Shown piece after piece: positions 50,123 through 58,562 of a stretch of 64,000 nucleotides of DNA. The stretch's first letter is position 1. The number at the start of each line of letters is the position of its first letter. The position numbers and the translations under genes were made by a program. Origin of the DNA: Naasia lichenicola (GTDB lineage: Bacteria > Actinomycetota > Actinomycetes > Actinomycetales > Microbacteriaceae); assembly GCF_004801885.1 (NCBI RefSeq), contig NZ_SSSM01000001.1, positions 496,001 to 560,000 of the forward strand, read 5' to 3'. Under the pieces are notes generated by a model. It was not told the origin of the DNA and did no database searches. It saw only the letters and a list, made by a program, of their open reading frames with translations.

Positions 50123-50319
50123 TGGTCAGCTCCGCAGACTCCGCACCGCAGACTCGGCTGGTCGTCGGTGACCATGCACCCACCGAGGCTGACCTCGCCC
50201 CGGCCCGCCTTCTCAAACAGCTCTCCCGCGGGGAAGCCGTAGACGATCGGAATCCAGTCGTTTGCTCCGCACACGTCGCACACGTCGCAGAGGTCGCGGG
50301 GCTCGTCGATCGCGCGCAT
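50119..50319 (-). CDS. Small Cys-rich (zinc-ribbon-like) protein
   Basis: A 66-residue protein with CDVCDVCG near the N-terminus and CGVCG near the C-terminus, probably one zinc ribbon. The middle (WIPIVYGFPAGELFEKAGRGEVSLGGC) is unlike a DNA-binding domain. The ATG has AAGGAG six bases upstream. It is translationally coupled with the GNAT gene; the pair is likely a functional unit. Confidence 0.75.
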   Translation of the reverse strand: MRAIDEPRDLCDVCDVCGANDWIPIVYGFPAGELFEKAGRGEVSLGGCMVTDDQPSLRCGVCGADQ

Positions 50320-50436
50320 GGGTCTCCTTTTCGAGGAAACCCATTGAACAGCGGACCTACGACATTCCCTCGCAATGCCAGCGCGCACCAATCAGATGTG
50401 CGCGTCGCTGAGTACGCGCGAGCCGCGCGCATCTTG

Positions 50437-51018
50437 CTACTGCAGCCGTCGGGCGACCTCGACGCTGATGAAGATCACGCCGAGGACGATCGTCGCTCCG
50501 CCCACGATCAGGCCGGCGATGGCGTGACCTCGACCGAGGGGAAAGCCGCGGGTGCGCGCAAGCGTGCTGCTCTTGCTCAGCCCGATCGCCGAGAAGATGA
50601 TGCCCACGATCGATGGAATGAACCAGCCGCTGAAGATCATGCCGACCAGAGCTAGGACGATGCCGGTCCAGGCCAACGGGTTCGCTCGACGGACCTCACG
50701 GTCGCGGTCGCCGCGCTTCGCCGGACGCTGATACAGGGCGTGCGTGGGCACCCGGACCTGCATCGGAACGTACGCCGCAGCGGCGGCCGCTTGCTCAGGG
50801 GCGTAGGCGGGCAGCTCGAACCCCGGAGCCTGATAGGCAGGCGCCTGGTACGCGGGCGTCTGGGTAGGGGCCACGTATCCGGTGGCAACAGGATTCTCGA
50901 CCTCAGCCGGCCTGGGCTCGGTCTGTCGAGACCAGGCCGCGCCGTCCCACCAGCGGATGAGGTCGGCGTCGCGTGGGTCTTGGTACCAGCCGGGTGCCAC
51001 AGCGAGCTGTTCTGTCAT
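50437..51018 (-). CDS. DUF2510/DUF4190-type membrane protein
   Basis: A 193-residue protein. DUF2510 at the N-terminus (VAPGWYQDPRDADLIRWWDGAAWSRQTEPRP) is followed by a Pro/Ala/Tyr-rich linker with a repeated YQAPAYQAP. Two membrane helices (~residues 116-140 and 160-188) have the small-residue-rich loop of DUF4190 proteins. The function is unknown. It is the last gene before the accessory region. Confidence 0.85.
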   Translation of the reverse strand: MTEQLAVAPGWYQDPRDADLIRWWDGAAWSRQTEPRPAEVENPVATGYVAPTQTPAYQAPAYQAPGFELPAYAPEQAAAAAAYVPMQVRVPTHALYQRPAKRGDRDREVRRANPLAWTGIVLALVGMIFSGWFIPSIVGIIFSAIGLSKSSTLARTRGFPLGRGHAIAGLIVGGATIVLGVIFISVEVARRLQ

Positions 51019-51261
51019 GCGTCGATTCCCCCGAATTCGTTGATCAATTCAACGTATGGGTGGGCGGACAGGTGGTCGACCCCCAGGGCGGGCGACAAAA
51101 TGCCTGATCCGAGACTGTCTAGTTCACGCCAGCACAGGCGGACACAGGTCCTGCCCGCGGGCCGCCATTTGTCAGGCCTACGGTCACAAAAGCGCCGCCC
51201 TCGCGATTGGAAGCTCACCCAGCGCCGCAACCGCGCCGAGCGAGAGCGTTGGCACGCAAGC

Positions 51262-51290
51262 GTCACTGGTTCGATCCCAGTATCGCCCAC
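51262..51290 (+). other. tRNA 3'-end fragment, putative left boundary of an island
   Basis: These 29 bases have a complete T-arm (ACTGG-TTCGATC-CCAGT) and a 3' acceptor strand (ATCGCCC) plus discriminator, but no matching 5' acceptor, D-arm or anticodon arm upstream. It is therefore a tRNA 3' remnant, as left by site-specific integration into tRNA genes. Its last 16 bases recur exactly at 61197-61212. The rest of the 51019-51465 gap shows no gene; frames there containing 'GIEPVT' and 'TGSIPV' are translations of this tRNA piece. Confidence 0.75.
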
Positions 51291-51303
51291 TTGCAAATAC
51301 CCT

Positions 51304-51337
51304 GATGGGGCTGGTGATTCCGGCCCCATCTGTGTTT
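51304..51337 (+). terminator. Rho-independent terminator after the tRNA fragment
   Basis: An 11-bp stem (GATGGGGCTGG / CCGGCCCCATC, one G-T pair) with loop TGATT, followed by TGTGTTT. A strong hairpin of the kind that follows tRNA genes. Confidence 0.75.
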
Positions 51338-51465
51338 CCATGCCACCTAGGTGCCATTTAGCGCCCGTTTCCACTTCAACTTCCGCATGGGTTTTTTCAC
51401 CGAGAACCGCAAACCGGATGCTGGCGGTCCGCAGATTAAGGCCTCGGCTCACCTAGCATCTGGGC

Positions 51466-51879
51466 ATGCCAGTGCTGATCACCTGCCCGACCTGCGGTGC
51501 TGAGGTCCGACTACTGCCTGATGGTCACGTGAAGGTCCATCGCATTGGTGGCGCCCTTTGCAGCTTCGTCCGTACCGCGAGCAGTGCCTCTGTCGGCCAG
51601 GAGAACCCGTTCGCCGACCCAGTAAAGCGGCAGGCACTCCAAGAGCGGCGTGCGCTGCTAAAGGTGCAGGAAGCCGCGGCGAAGGAACGCGAGAAGCGGT
51701 CCAAGGAACTTCGCAAGAAGCGGGCGCAGGCCGACAAGGCTCTTCGTGACAAGCTCCAGCTCAAACAGAAGATCGACGGCCTCACAAGAACCGATCGGCG
51801 GAAGCGTAAGAAGACCAAAGGCGGCGGGAGTGTCTGGACCATATCCGGCGGTTTGCCGAGCCTGGGAAAGAGGAACTAG
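51466..51879 (+). CDS. Hypothetical protein: zinc-finger N-terminus and basic coiled coil
   Basis: A 137-residue protein. ITCPTCGAEVRLLPDGHVKVHRIGGALC holds Cys7, Cys10, two His and Cys32, a likely zinc site. Residues ~50-100 are a highly charged helix (QERRALLKVQEAAAKEREKRSKELRKKRAQADKALRDK), and the tail is Lys/Gly rich. The family is not recognised. TAGCAT lies six bases before the ATG, as for other leaderless genes. Its stop overlaps the next GTG (TAGTG), so the two are a pair. Confidence 0.65.
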   Translation: MPVLITCPTCGAEVRLLPDGHVKVHRIGGALCSFVRTASSASVGQENPFADPVKRQALQERRALLKVQEAAAKEREKRSKELRKKRAQADKALRDKLQLKQKIDGLTRTDRRKRKKTKGGGSVWTISGGLPSLGKRN

Positions 51880-52475
51880 TGCCCGTTCACTCAGTCGCTT
51901 TCGTCATTCCCCCCGAGATTCAGGCGGGCTTGCTCACCGGGGATCTGATCCGTTACGGCGGCGTCGTCCGGAACATTGCCGGCCAACTGGTCATACACCT
52001 GAAAGAAGTCCCGCTCACTCAAAGTGGACGGGAGACTGCGCGTCGTATGTCGGGCACCGTCAGGAATCCCTACGTGCTCGCTGCCGCGGGGTTAGGCGTG
52101 GTGGTCATCTCTGGCATTGCGGGCCTAGTGCTGCGCAAGCACAGGAGAGCACAGTCCCTGGTTGACCGCTACAACGCCTCGTTCGCCGCATATCTGGAAG
52201 CTGCACAAGGGGGCGCGCTTGAACAAAGCTCCATCGAGCGGTTGATCGCTGACCTCGACGCCGTCATAGCGGCCGCTGCAGGTGGCAAGGTCACGCTCGG
52301 CTTGTCGACCAAGCGATCGGATACTTTGGTCAACCTAATTGCGGACTACACACGGCAGCTTGCCGTCGCGAATGCGGTGCAGCTGCCTGCAGCCATAGCC
52401 CCTCGAGCCAATTCGGTGGTGAGCTTGCGTGGCTATTTGGAGATGCAGCGCCAAATCTTCAGAGACGCTGCCTAG
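51879..52475 (+). CDS. Hypothetical protein with one membrane helix
   Basis: A 198-residue protein: a hydrophilic N-terminal domain (HSVAFVIPPEIQAGLLTGDLIRYGGVVRNIAGQLVIHLKEVP), one membrane helix at ~68-85 (YVLAAAGLGVVVISGIAGLVL) and a helical C-terminal part (SSIERLIADLDAVIAAAAGGKVTLGLS). The family is not recognised. GTG start coupled to the upstream gene. Its location in the accessory region suggests a defence or mobile-element function, but no evidence shows it. Confidence 0.65.
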   Translation: MPVHSVAFVIPPEIQAGLLTGDLIRYGGVVRNIAGQLVIHLKEVPLTQSGRETARRMSGTVRNPYVLAAAGLGVVVISGIAGLVLRKHRRAQSLVDRYNASFAAYLEAAQGGALEQSSIERLIADLDAVIAAAAGGKVTLGLSTKRSDTLVNLIADYTRQLAVANAVQLPAAIAPRANSVVSLRGYLEMQRQIFRDAA

Positions 52476-52606
52476 CTCAGGTCGTCGCGTGCGGACGGCC
52501 ATCTAAGCTCCTCCGCTCGAGCATCGATTGAGGCGGAAATACCCAGATGGCGAGTCACTCGGTGAGGGGTTCCTAGTGGCTGACCACCAGCGCTTACCGT
52601 GCTGGC

Positions 52607-53122
52607 ATGAGACATCATCGTCTGCTCGTCGTTGGCGTCGCGTTCATCGCAGTCGCGTCGCTGGCAAGCTGCGCGACGGGGCCGAGCAAAGCGGAGCTGG
52701 CATGCACGGAGATTGCCGACGTGATCGCGGCGAACAATTCCCAGACCGAGGCCCTGCAGGACTATCTCGCTTCGGGCTCCTACGTCGGCACCTCCACCGA
52801 TGAGCTCCGATGGGCTGCGTTTGAAGATTTGGCGACTGACATCTACTACGTGTCAGTGCCCGCACAGCTTTCCGCTGACAAGAACCGCTTGGTTGAACAG
52901 ACCCGCTGGGTCGCCAACGTAGGTAGGCGCTTCGTGCCGCCGGATATCGTCGAGTCGTCAGGCGCAACCAATTGGCGGGACGAAGGCAGCGGGGGCGACC
53001 CGTTCCACACGCCCTCCTACCTGGAGACGACGGACGCGCAGCAGGTGACGGAGGCCGGCGATGCGATGAAGGCGGCTGCGCTTCAGCTTGCTCAGACGTG
53101 CAACTCGCTCGTAGACGACTGA
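52607..53122 (+). CDS. Hypothetical lipoprotein
   Basis: A 171-residue protein with a signal peptide and lipobox LASC (Cys at ~22), then an acidic helical domain without recognised family (SKAELACTEIADVIAANNSQTEAL). TACCGT lies exactly six bases before the ATG, suggesting a leaderless transcript. Upstream 52476-52606 holds nothing else recognisable. Confidence 0.7.
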   Translation: MRHHRLLVVGVAFIAVASLASCATGPSKAELACTEIADVIAANNSQTEALQDYLASGSYVGTSTDELRWAAFEDLATDIYYVSVPAQLSADKNRLVEQTRWVANVGRRFVPPDIVESSGATNWRDEGSGGDPFHTPSYLETTDAQQVTEAGDAMKAAALQLAQTCNSLVDD

Positions 53123-53159
53123 GCCCGCAAGCTGTACATCTGACCGCCGAGGATCACGG

Positions 53160-53372
53160 CTAAAACGGCGGTTGCGGCTTCTTGGGGGTTATGAACACGG
53201 CCGGTCCATCGTCATCGCTGAATGGCCAGAATCCTTCTGGTCCAAAGTCAGGTCCGCCCGCAAGCAGCACGTTGGCCCGGATATCGGCCGGCAGCTCCTC
53301 GCAGATGTGCTCGCGTAGGTAGTCCCGCGTCGCCTCGTCGAGCTTCAGCCACCACTTGGAGATGTGCACCAT
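53160..53372 (-). CDS. Small hypothetical protein
   Basis: A 70-residue protein: WWLKLDEATRDYLREHICEELPADIRANVLLAGG, then an acidic Phe/Trp-rich loop and a Pro-rich end. The 'L-x-x-x-A-R-x-W/Y-L-x-x-x' style is shared with small phage- or island-encoded proteins. The function is unknown; convergent with the lipoprotein gene. Confidence 0.5.
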   Translation of the reverse strand: MVHISKWWLKLDEATRDYLREHICEELPADIRANVLLAGGPDFGPEGFWPFSDDDGPAVFITPKKPQPPF

Positions 53373-53460
53373 GCGGTGAGCCTGCCAGACATTGGCTAGG
53401 AGTCCGAGGCCTACGGTGCGGTTGATAAGCGGCTCGCTTCTGATCTCGCATCATGGAGCC

Positions 53461-53808
53461 ATGGGACTTTTCAAGTCACCCGAAGAACGCGACGCGGCTC
53501 AATCGCGGAAGGCAGAGGCGAGGTGGGCTGCATCTCCCATCGGTAAGGCTACTGCGGCAGCGCGGGAGGGCCGAAGACTCCTCGAACTTGAGTTCGACCG
53601 GGATGCAAAAGACGATGCGGCTGACCTCGAATCGATCGAGGCTCTCGGCTGGCGAGTCGAGTTCGCAAGCTACTACTTCGTTCCGAACCACCAATCGGAT
53701 AACAGCATCTCAGGCGCAACTCGGGCTAGGTATCTCTTCAGATGGACGAGCGGTACGGGTTCGAAACTGGCAGTCGAGACGGTGACGGACGTTTCATCTA
53801 CGATTTGA
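53461..53808 (+). CDS. Hypothetical protein
   Basis: A 115-residue protein starting MGLFKSPEERDAAQSRKAEARWAASPIGKATAAAREGRRLLELEF. Residues ~60-85 (LESIEALGWRVEFASYYFVP) look folded; the last ~20 residues read like a frame that has drifted. The start of this family (GLFxxxEE..A..R..A...F..SP.G.A..A...G) is frequent in actinobacteria, without known function. Confidence 0.6.
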   Translation: MGLFKSPEERDAAQSRKAEARWAASPIGKATAAAREGRRLLELEFDRDAKDDAADLESIEALGWRVEFASYYFVPNHQSDNSISGATRARYLFRWTSGTGSKLAVETVTDVSSTI

Positions 53809-53836
53809 ACCGTCGGTCGCGTACGGCGGCCGTTAG

Positions 53837-54121
53837 GTGCGGGGCCGGCCGCTCGAGTTCGGGAGCACCGTGCGCCGCGACGAGACCTGGCATCCGATCC
53901 TGGCGGCTCGCGAGGGGCCGCCATGGACGTTCACGATGGTCAACCCGCAAGGCAAGGACTACGGGCTAATTACCATGCGGCGCGACTCGCGCGACTACAT
54001 GGTGCAAAACCGCATAGGCATCCTTCTCGGCTACACCAGGACGCTCCTAGACGCCGTAGACCTGATTCACCGGCACTACGTACTCGCCCACGCTCCGCGA
54101 GGCCCCGTGAACGGTAAATAG
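53837..54121 (+). CDS. Small hypothetical protein
   Basis: A 94-residue protein with GTG start. The body has TWHPILAAREGPPWTFTMVNPQGKDYGLITM and ILLGYTRTLLDAVDLIHRHYVLAHAPRG. It has no membrane segment and no recognised domain. It is convergent with hsdR, 17 bases apart. Confidence 0.5.
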   Translation: MRGRPLEFGSTVRRDETWHPILAAREGPPWTFTMVNPQGKDYGLITMRRDSRDYMVQNRIGILLGYTRTLLDAVDLIHRHYVLAHAPRGPVNGK

Positions 54122-54138
54122 CGGCCACCGTGCGTGAC

Positions 54139-57100
54139 CTAAGCCGCGGCGTCGTAGACGCTCGTCCCATCGTCGAAGTAGCTCTCGAACATGTGCTGGT
54201 AAACGGCGTCGCACTTCGCGCGGTACAGCTCGGCGGTATAAGCCTCAGGCAGGATGCGGTCGAGTCCGGACTCGATCTCCACGCGAACTGCCGCTCTTGA
54301 CTGTTGACGTTTGCGCCAATCGATCACGAGCCGCTCGCGCTTGATGGCCGCCAAAAGTTCCCGGCCTCCGAGTTTGAGCGCTTGCTCCTCAGCTGGGTTG
54401 AGCGTGGGCGGAGGTTGTAGCAGCAAGTCGTAAATTGCCAACTCCTCTTCCGTCAGGCCCTCTCGGACAGCACGTTGCTCCTCCTCGAGCAGGGAACGTG
54501 ACAACTGGACAAGCTCGTCGAAGAACTGCTGGATGTTCGACGAACCGGCGTTGTAGCGATCGATCATTTGTTGAAAGCGGTCAAGCCAGTCTTGTCGCGT
54601 GGGGTTGAGCTCGGTGAGGGCAATAATGCGTCGCTCGATGATCGCCCTCAGCCTCTCAATCTCGGCCCGCTTCGTGTTGCTCTTCGCAAATTTGGCAATC
54701 AGAGCTGTGAAGTCGATGTCAGAGAGATTGATTGGACGTGATTGCTGCTGCTCAGGCGCTCGGATGACGTAGGCATTGGCTGCGACGGATCGGTCAAGCA
54801 ATTGGTCTATCTGCTGCACAACGTCACTGATATCAGGCGCAGGCTCGTCCTTCGTCAGCTCCTTCGACAGGTAATGCAGAGCAGCTCGCGTTGGTCCGAA
54901 GTCGGTTGCCCGAGAGTCTGGCAGGACCGCTTTGAAGAGTTGATTGACGACCCGCTCGTGAGTCAGGAACTCAATTCTGGTCGCGTCGTTGATGAGGATT
55001 CGTTCAATACAGGCATCCGCCTGGGTCATCACGTCGAAGCCCGTCGCCTTGATCAGCGCTTCAAGGTCGACGCCGATCTGCTTACAGAACGCGATGGCGC
55101 CGGCCTCGGCTTGGGTCAGGAGGGCAACCAGCTCTTCCTTTCCCTGGATCGGATCCGCACCCTCTCCGTTGTCGCGTCGAGGCGTGTACAGGGCTAGGGC
55201 TTCCCGGAGCCGATTGAACACCCCGACATAGTCGACAATGAGTCCGTTCTCCTTGCCGGGATACACGCGATTGGCTCGAGTGATCGTCTGCAGGAGCGTG
55301 TGATTCTTCAACGGCTTGTCAAGGTAGATAGTTGAACACGACGGCACGTCGAAGCCGGTCGACCACATGGCGCAAACGAACACGAGTCGAAGCGGATCGG
55401 CCGGATCCTTGAATTTGGACTCAAGGTCTTCCTCGATCATCCGCTTCCGATGCGGGACGATATCGAGACCGAGGTCGCGCATGTCGGCGAGTTCGTTCTG
55501 TGCCTGCGACACGACGACCGCCAGATCCGTGGTAGCCAACAGGCGTTGTTGCGCCATCAGAGCATCCTGCTCGGCCGCGTCCATATCCTGCTGTTGCAGG
55601 CGTAGCTCGATACCTGTCGAACGAGCTCGGAGTCTCGCACGCACCTTGTCGTGCATGCGGACGGCCGTCGCCTTGTCGATGCTGACGACCATCGCCTTGC
55701 CGAAAAAACCGCGCCCGAGAAAATGTTCCACCAGATCGTCCGCGACACGCTCAAGCCGTTCGTCGCGCGTGATCAGGTGGTACTCGCGGCCGAAATGCCG
55801 TCGGAGGGCCCCCTCTTGCTCCTCGTCGAGCGTGGCCTGCTCGACGATCGCTTGAAACTCCTCGCCGAAATTGTCGTTTGCAAGCTGTAGTTCTGGAGTT
55901 CGGTTCTCGTAGTAGAGGGGTACGGTGGCCCCGTCCCGAATTGACTCGTGGTAGTCGTACACACTCACGTAGTCACCGAAGACCTCGCGCGTGAGCTCCT
56001 CACCAGCAAGGAGTGGCGTGCCAGTGAATCCCACGAAGCGCGCACGCGGGAGCGCGTTCCGCATGTTGAGGGCAAGAGTGTCGTATTGACTGCGATGCGC
56101 CTCATCGACCATCACAATTACGTCGTCGCGAGCGGACAACTGTGGATAAATGCCGCCTCGCTCTGTTCGGAACTTGTGAATCAGAGTGAAGACGTAGCGA
56201 TGGTCCTCTCCGAGAAGGATCTTCAGGTGCTCGGCGCTGGTGGCCTGGACGTGGGCCTCGGTAACAACTCCTGCCTGTAGGAACTCCCGGTAGGCTTGCT
56301 TGTCGAGGTCATCACGATCGGTGACCACAACGAATGACCAGTTGCCGGGCTTCTTCCGCAGAATTTTTTGGCTGAGGAACATCATCGACACGGTCTTGCC
56401 GCTACCTTGCGTGTGCCAAAAGACGCCCAGGCGCCCCGCATCGGCATCGGCATCGGTCATTCCATCAAGGCGTGCAATCGTGGCATTGACACCGAGGTAC
56501 TGGTGATTCTTGGCCACGAGCTTGACGAGCCCATGTTCCTTCTCCTGGAAAACGATGAAGTTCTCGCATAGATCGAGCAGCCTTTCCGGAGTCGCAATTC
56601 CGCGCAGCATCCGCTCGAGAGATACCACCGCACCGAGCTCGTTCTCGGTGTCGACATAGCGCCAATCCGCGAAGTGCTCCCACTTCGAGGTGATCGTGCC
56701 GAGTTTGCTCTCTCGGCCGTTGGAGAGAACGACGAGTTGGTTGAGCTGGAAAAGGCGCGGAACGGTGTCCCTATAGTCACGCAGGTTGTCATCGTAGGCA
56801 TGCCGAAGATCGCGGTGACTTGCTTTAAGCTCAATAAATAAGAGAGGGATGCCGTTGACGAATCCCACGAGATCAGTGCGCCTGCGGTAGAGGTCGCCCA
56901 CCACCCAAAGCTGAGAAACTACAAGGAAGTCGTTGTTGTGTGGAGTGTCCCAGTCGACGAGCCGAACGGTGGCGACGTCGCTCGCTCCGCTTCCCCGCCA
57001 GACGGTCACTTTGACACCGTCCCGCAGAAGCTGCCACCCGGCGAGATTTGCGCGGGTTCGGTCCATGAGCGAGCGATCAGCTACGACAGTGTCGATTGCT

Positions 57101-57330
57101 TGTTCGATGGCTGCGTCACGGATCTCGTCGTCGAGATGTGCGTTGATGCGAGCGAGCACCGCGCGTAGCCGGGTCGTCAGAACGACCTCGCTCTGGTTGT
57201 CCCGACCCAACGTTCCCTCGGGCCCAAGCACCTCCGTGTATGCGTTGATGGTCGTCCAGCCAAGTTGCCCGAGCAAAGCGATAGCGGGTTGTTCGACTAC
57301 GGAGTCCTCGGTGAAGCGGACGACGCTCAC
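54139..57330 (-). CDS. hsdR: Type I restriction enzyme, restriction subunit R
   Basis: A 1063-residue HsdR. The N-terminal nuclease has the PD-(D/E)xK remnants PLLFIELKASHRDLRHAYDDN (Glu167, Lys169) after a conserved FLVVSQLWVVGDLYRRRTDLVGFVNG. The SF2 translocase follows: Walker A HTQGSGKTVSM at ~302-312, VMVDEAHRSQYD (DEAH), FTGTPL, and later VFVCAMWSTGFDVPSCSTIYLDKP and ITRANR. The helical C-terminal region binds the methylase complex. The GTG start overlaps hsdS by GTGA behind AAGGAGG. It cuts foreign DNA after translocation, together with HsdM and HsdS. Confidence 0.95.
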   Translation of the reverse strand: MSVVRFTEDSVVEQPAIALLGQLGWTTINAYTEVLGPEGTLGRDNQSEVVLTTRLRAVLARINAHLDDEIRDAAIEQAIDTVVADRSLMDRTRANLAGWQLLRDGVKVTVWRGSGASDVATVRLVDWDTPHNNDFLVVSQLWVVGDLYRRRTDLVGFVNGIPLLFIELKASHRDLRHAYDDNLRDYRDTVPRLFQLNQLVVLSNGRESKLGTITSKWEHFADWRYVDTENELGAVVSLERMLRGIATPERLLDLCENFIVFQEKEHGLVKLVAKNHQYLGVNATIARLDGMTDADADAGRLGVFWHTQGSGKTVSMMFLSQKILRKKPGNWSFVVVTDRDDLDKQAYREFLQAGVVTEAHVQATSAEHLKILLGEDHRYVFTLIHKFRTERGGIYPQLSARDDVIVMVDEAHRSQYDTLALNMRNALPRARFVGFTGTPLLAGEELTREVFGDYVSVYDYHESIRDGATVPLYYENRTPELQLANDNFGEEFQAIVEQATLDEEQEGALRRHFGREYHLITRDERLERVADDLVEHFLGRGFFGKAMVVSIDKATAVRMHDKVRARLRARSTGIELRLQQQDMDAAEQDALMAQQRLLATTDLAVVVSQAQNELADMRDLGLDIVPHRKRMIEEDLESKFKDPADPLRLVFVCAMWSTGFDVPSCSTIYLDKPLKNHTLLQTITRANRVYPGKENGLIVDYVGVFNRLREALALYTPRRDNGEGADPIQGKEELVALLTQAEAGAIAFCKQIGVDLEALIKATGFDVMTQADACIERILINDATRIEFLTHERVVNQLFKAVLPDSRATDFGPTRAALHYLSKELTKDEPAPDISDVVQQIDQLLDRSVAANAYVIRAPEQQQSRPINLSDIDFTALIAKFAKSNTKRAEIERLRAIIERRIIALTELNPTRQDWLDRFQQMIDRYNAGSSNIQQFFDELVQLSRSLLEEEQRAVREGLTEEELAIYDLLLQPPPTLNPAEEQALKLGGRELLAAIKRERLVIDWRKRQQSRAAVRVEIESGLDRILPEAYTAELYRAKCDAVYQHMFESYFDDGTSVYDAAA

Positions 57331-58562
57331 AGTCCTCCTTGGTTTGCGATGCCGGTTTGTTGCCAGGCAAGCTCGCGTTCTTCCACGCGAGACGCGTCGA
57401 CGTTGATATCTGCCAACTCGATCTGGCCGGCAACGAGCTTTGGCAGGAGAAGTGAGCGTTGAGAGTTCAGGGACCGATTCATGCTTGCGAGAGTTTCGAG
57501 GGTCCTCAGCTTCGGAGCCATAAGGTCCTCGAACTCGCTGACCCTCTTCGCGGAATGGGCCGGAAGCATCAACTGCGCCACCACATCCCAATTGGCCCGA
57601 GGCATCTTCGTTCCTTGCGATGTAGCCACGGCGTGGGCAACCAGCTTGTCCGACGAGAGAAGAGCGGCCACGAACGCGGATTGACGCAAGAGCCGTGGGC
57701 GCAAGATGATGATGTCGGAGGAGGCGATTCCAGCAAAAGGGGCCAGGGCAACCTTGTGGAAGTAGGGCCGAATCTTTCCGAACAGCACGTCCCCTTTTTC
57801 GAATCGAAGCTTGGTACTGGAGACGGATCGCGGGTCACCAGCCTCCTCAATGGTTAGCTGTCGACGAGGAAGGTGCTCTAAGCCGAGGTAAGGCGTTCCC
57901 TCGTCAACGCTGCCTGGAAGGACGGATTGTCGAACGTCCGTGACCACATCGCCAACCCGTTGACCGATGGCTTGGGCCAGATCAGCGGCGGTGTCCCAGT
58001 CGAACCAATGATCGAAGGAAGCGCGGAGCGCCTGCTCGAGGATCGCTGTCCGTCTCTGGTTGTTCTCAATGAGATCGTCGTACGCAGACAATATGGTTGC
58101 GATCTTCCGCTGCGTTTTGAGGTCAGGCAGTGAGCTGAACCGCAGCGCGCGAATATCAGAGAGATTCAAATGAGGGACCGTCGACCCTCCGGCTTGCCCG
58201 GCAAACGTGGACTGAACTTCTGGGCCGTTCAGGACATAGTTGAGGAAGTGGGCACTGACCTTCGTGTGATGAGGACGGATGAGGACGGTGCGCTGGCCCA
58301 GAACGGGATTCAACCCATCAGGGATAAGCGCGACGCCCCCTACCGGCGCCTCTCTTGCGAGAATCAAGTCTCCGCCGCGCGGAACCGCCCGTCGAGTCCA
58401 CTGGCTGTAGGTGTCATCAGAGACTCGTTGAACCCCCGTCAATAGGAAGCGTCCGCGCCCGATGTTGGGAGTTCTGATTAGCGGGTGGCCAATAGCCGCT
58501 TGCGGGGCTGTTTTGTGCTCACAGTCGTAGATTCCCGTGGTGATGCTTCGGAGTTCAGTCAT
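57327..58562 (-). CDS. hsdS: Type I restriction enzyme, specificity subunit S
   Basis: A 411-residue HsdS with two target-recognition domains. TRD1 spans ~residues 15-150; the first conserved helix is LPDLKTQRKIATILSAYDDLIENNQRRTAILEQAL. TRD2 spans ~190-340 (GTPYLGLEHLPRR, KGDVLFGKIRPYFHKVALA). The second conserved helix ends LNSQRSLLLPKLVAGQIEL. It sets the bipartite DNA target of the methylase and endonuclease; the sequence recognised cannot be read from the protein. The start at 58562 overlaps hsdM by eight bases. Confidence 0.94.
   Translation of the reverse strand: MTELRSITTGIYDCEHKTAPQAAIGHPLIRTPNIGRGRFLLTGVQRVSDDTYSQWTRRAVPRGGDLILAREAPVGGVALIPDGLNPVLGQRTVLIRPHHTKVSAHFLNYVLNGPEVQSTFAGQAGGSTVPHLNLSDIRALRFSSLPDLKTQRKIATILSAYDDLIENNQRRTAILEQALRASFDHWFDWDTAADLAQAIGQRVGDVVTDVRQSVLPGSVDEGTPYLGLEHLPRRQLTIEEAGDPRSVSSTKLRFEKGDVLFGKIRPYFHKVALAPFAGIASSDIIILRPRLLRQSAFVAALLSSDKLVAHAVATSQGTKMPRANWDVVAQLMLPAHSAKRVSEFEDLMAPKLRTLETLASMNRSLNSQRSLLLPKLVAGQIELADINVDASRVEERELAWQQTGIANQGGL

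Noticed and set aside
51181-51290. A complete functional tRNA ending at 51290
   Set aside because: The T-arm and 3' acceptor strand are good, but no GGGCGAT-like 5' strand, D-arm or anticodon arm can be folded at the right distance.
51015-51452. 145-residue minus-strand frame containing VGDTGIEPVT
   Set aside because: This string is the antisense translation of a tRNA T-arm and acceptor end; it marks the tRNA fragment, not a protein.
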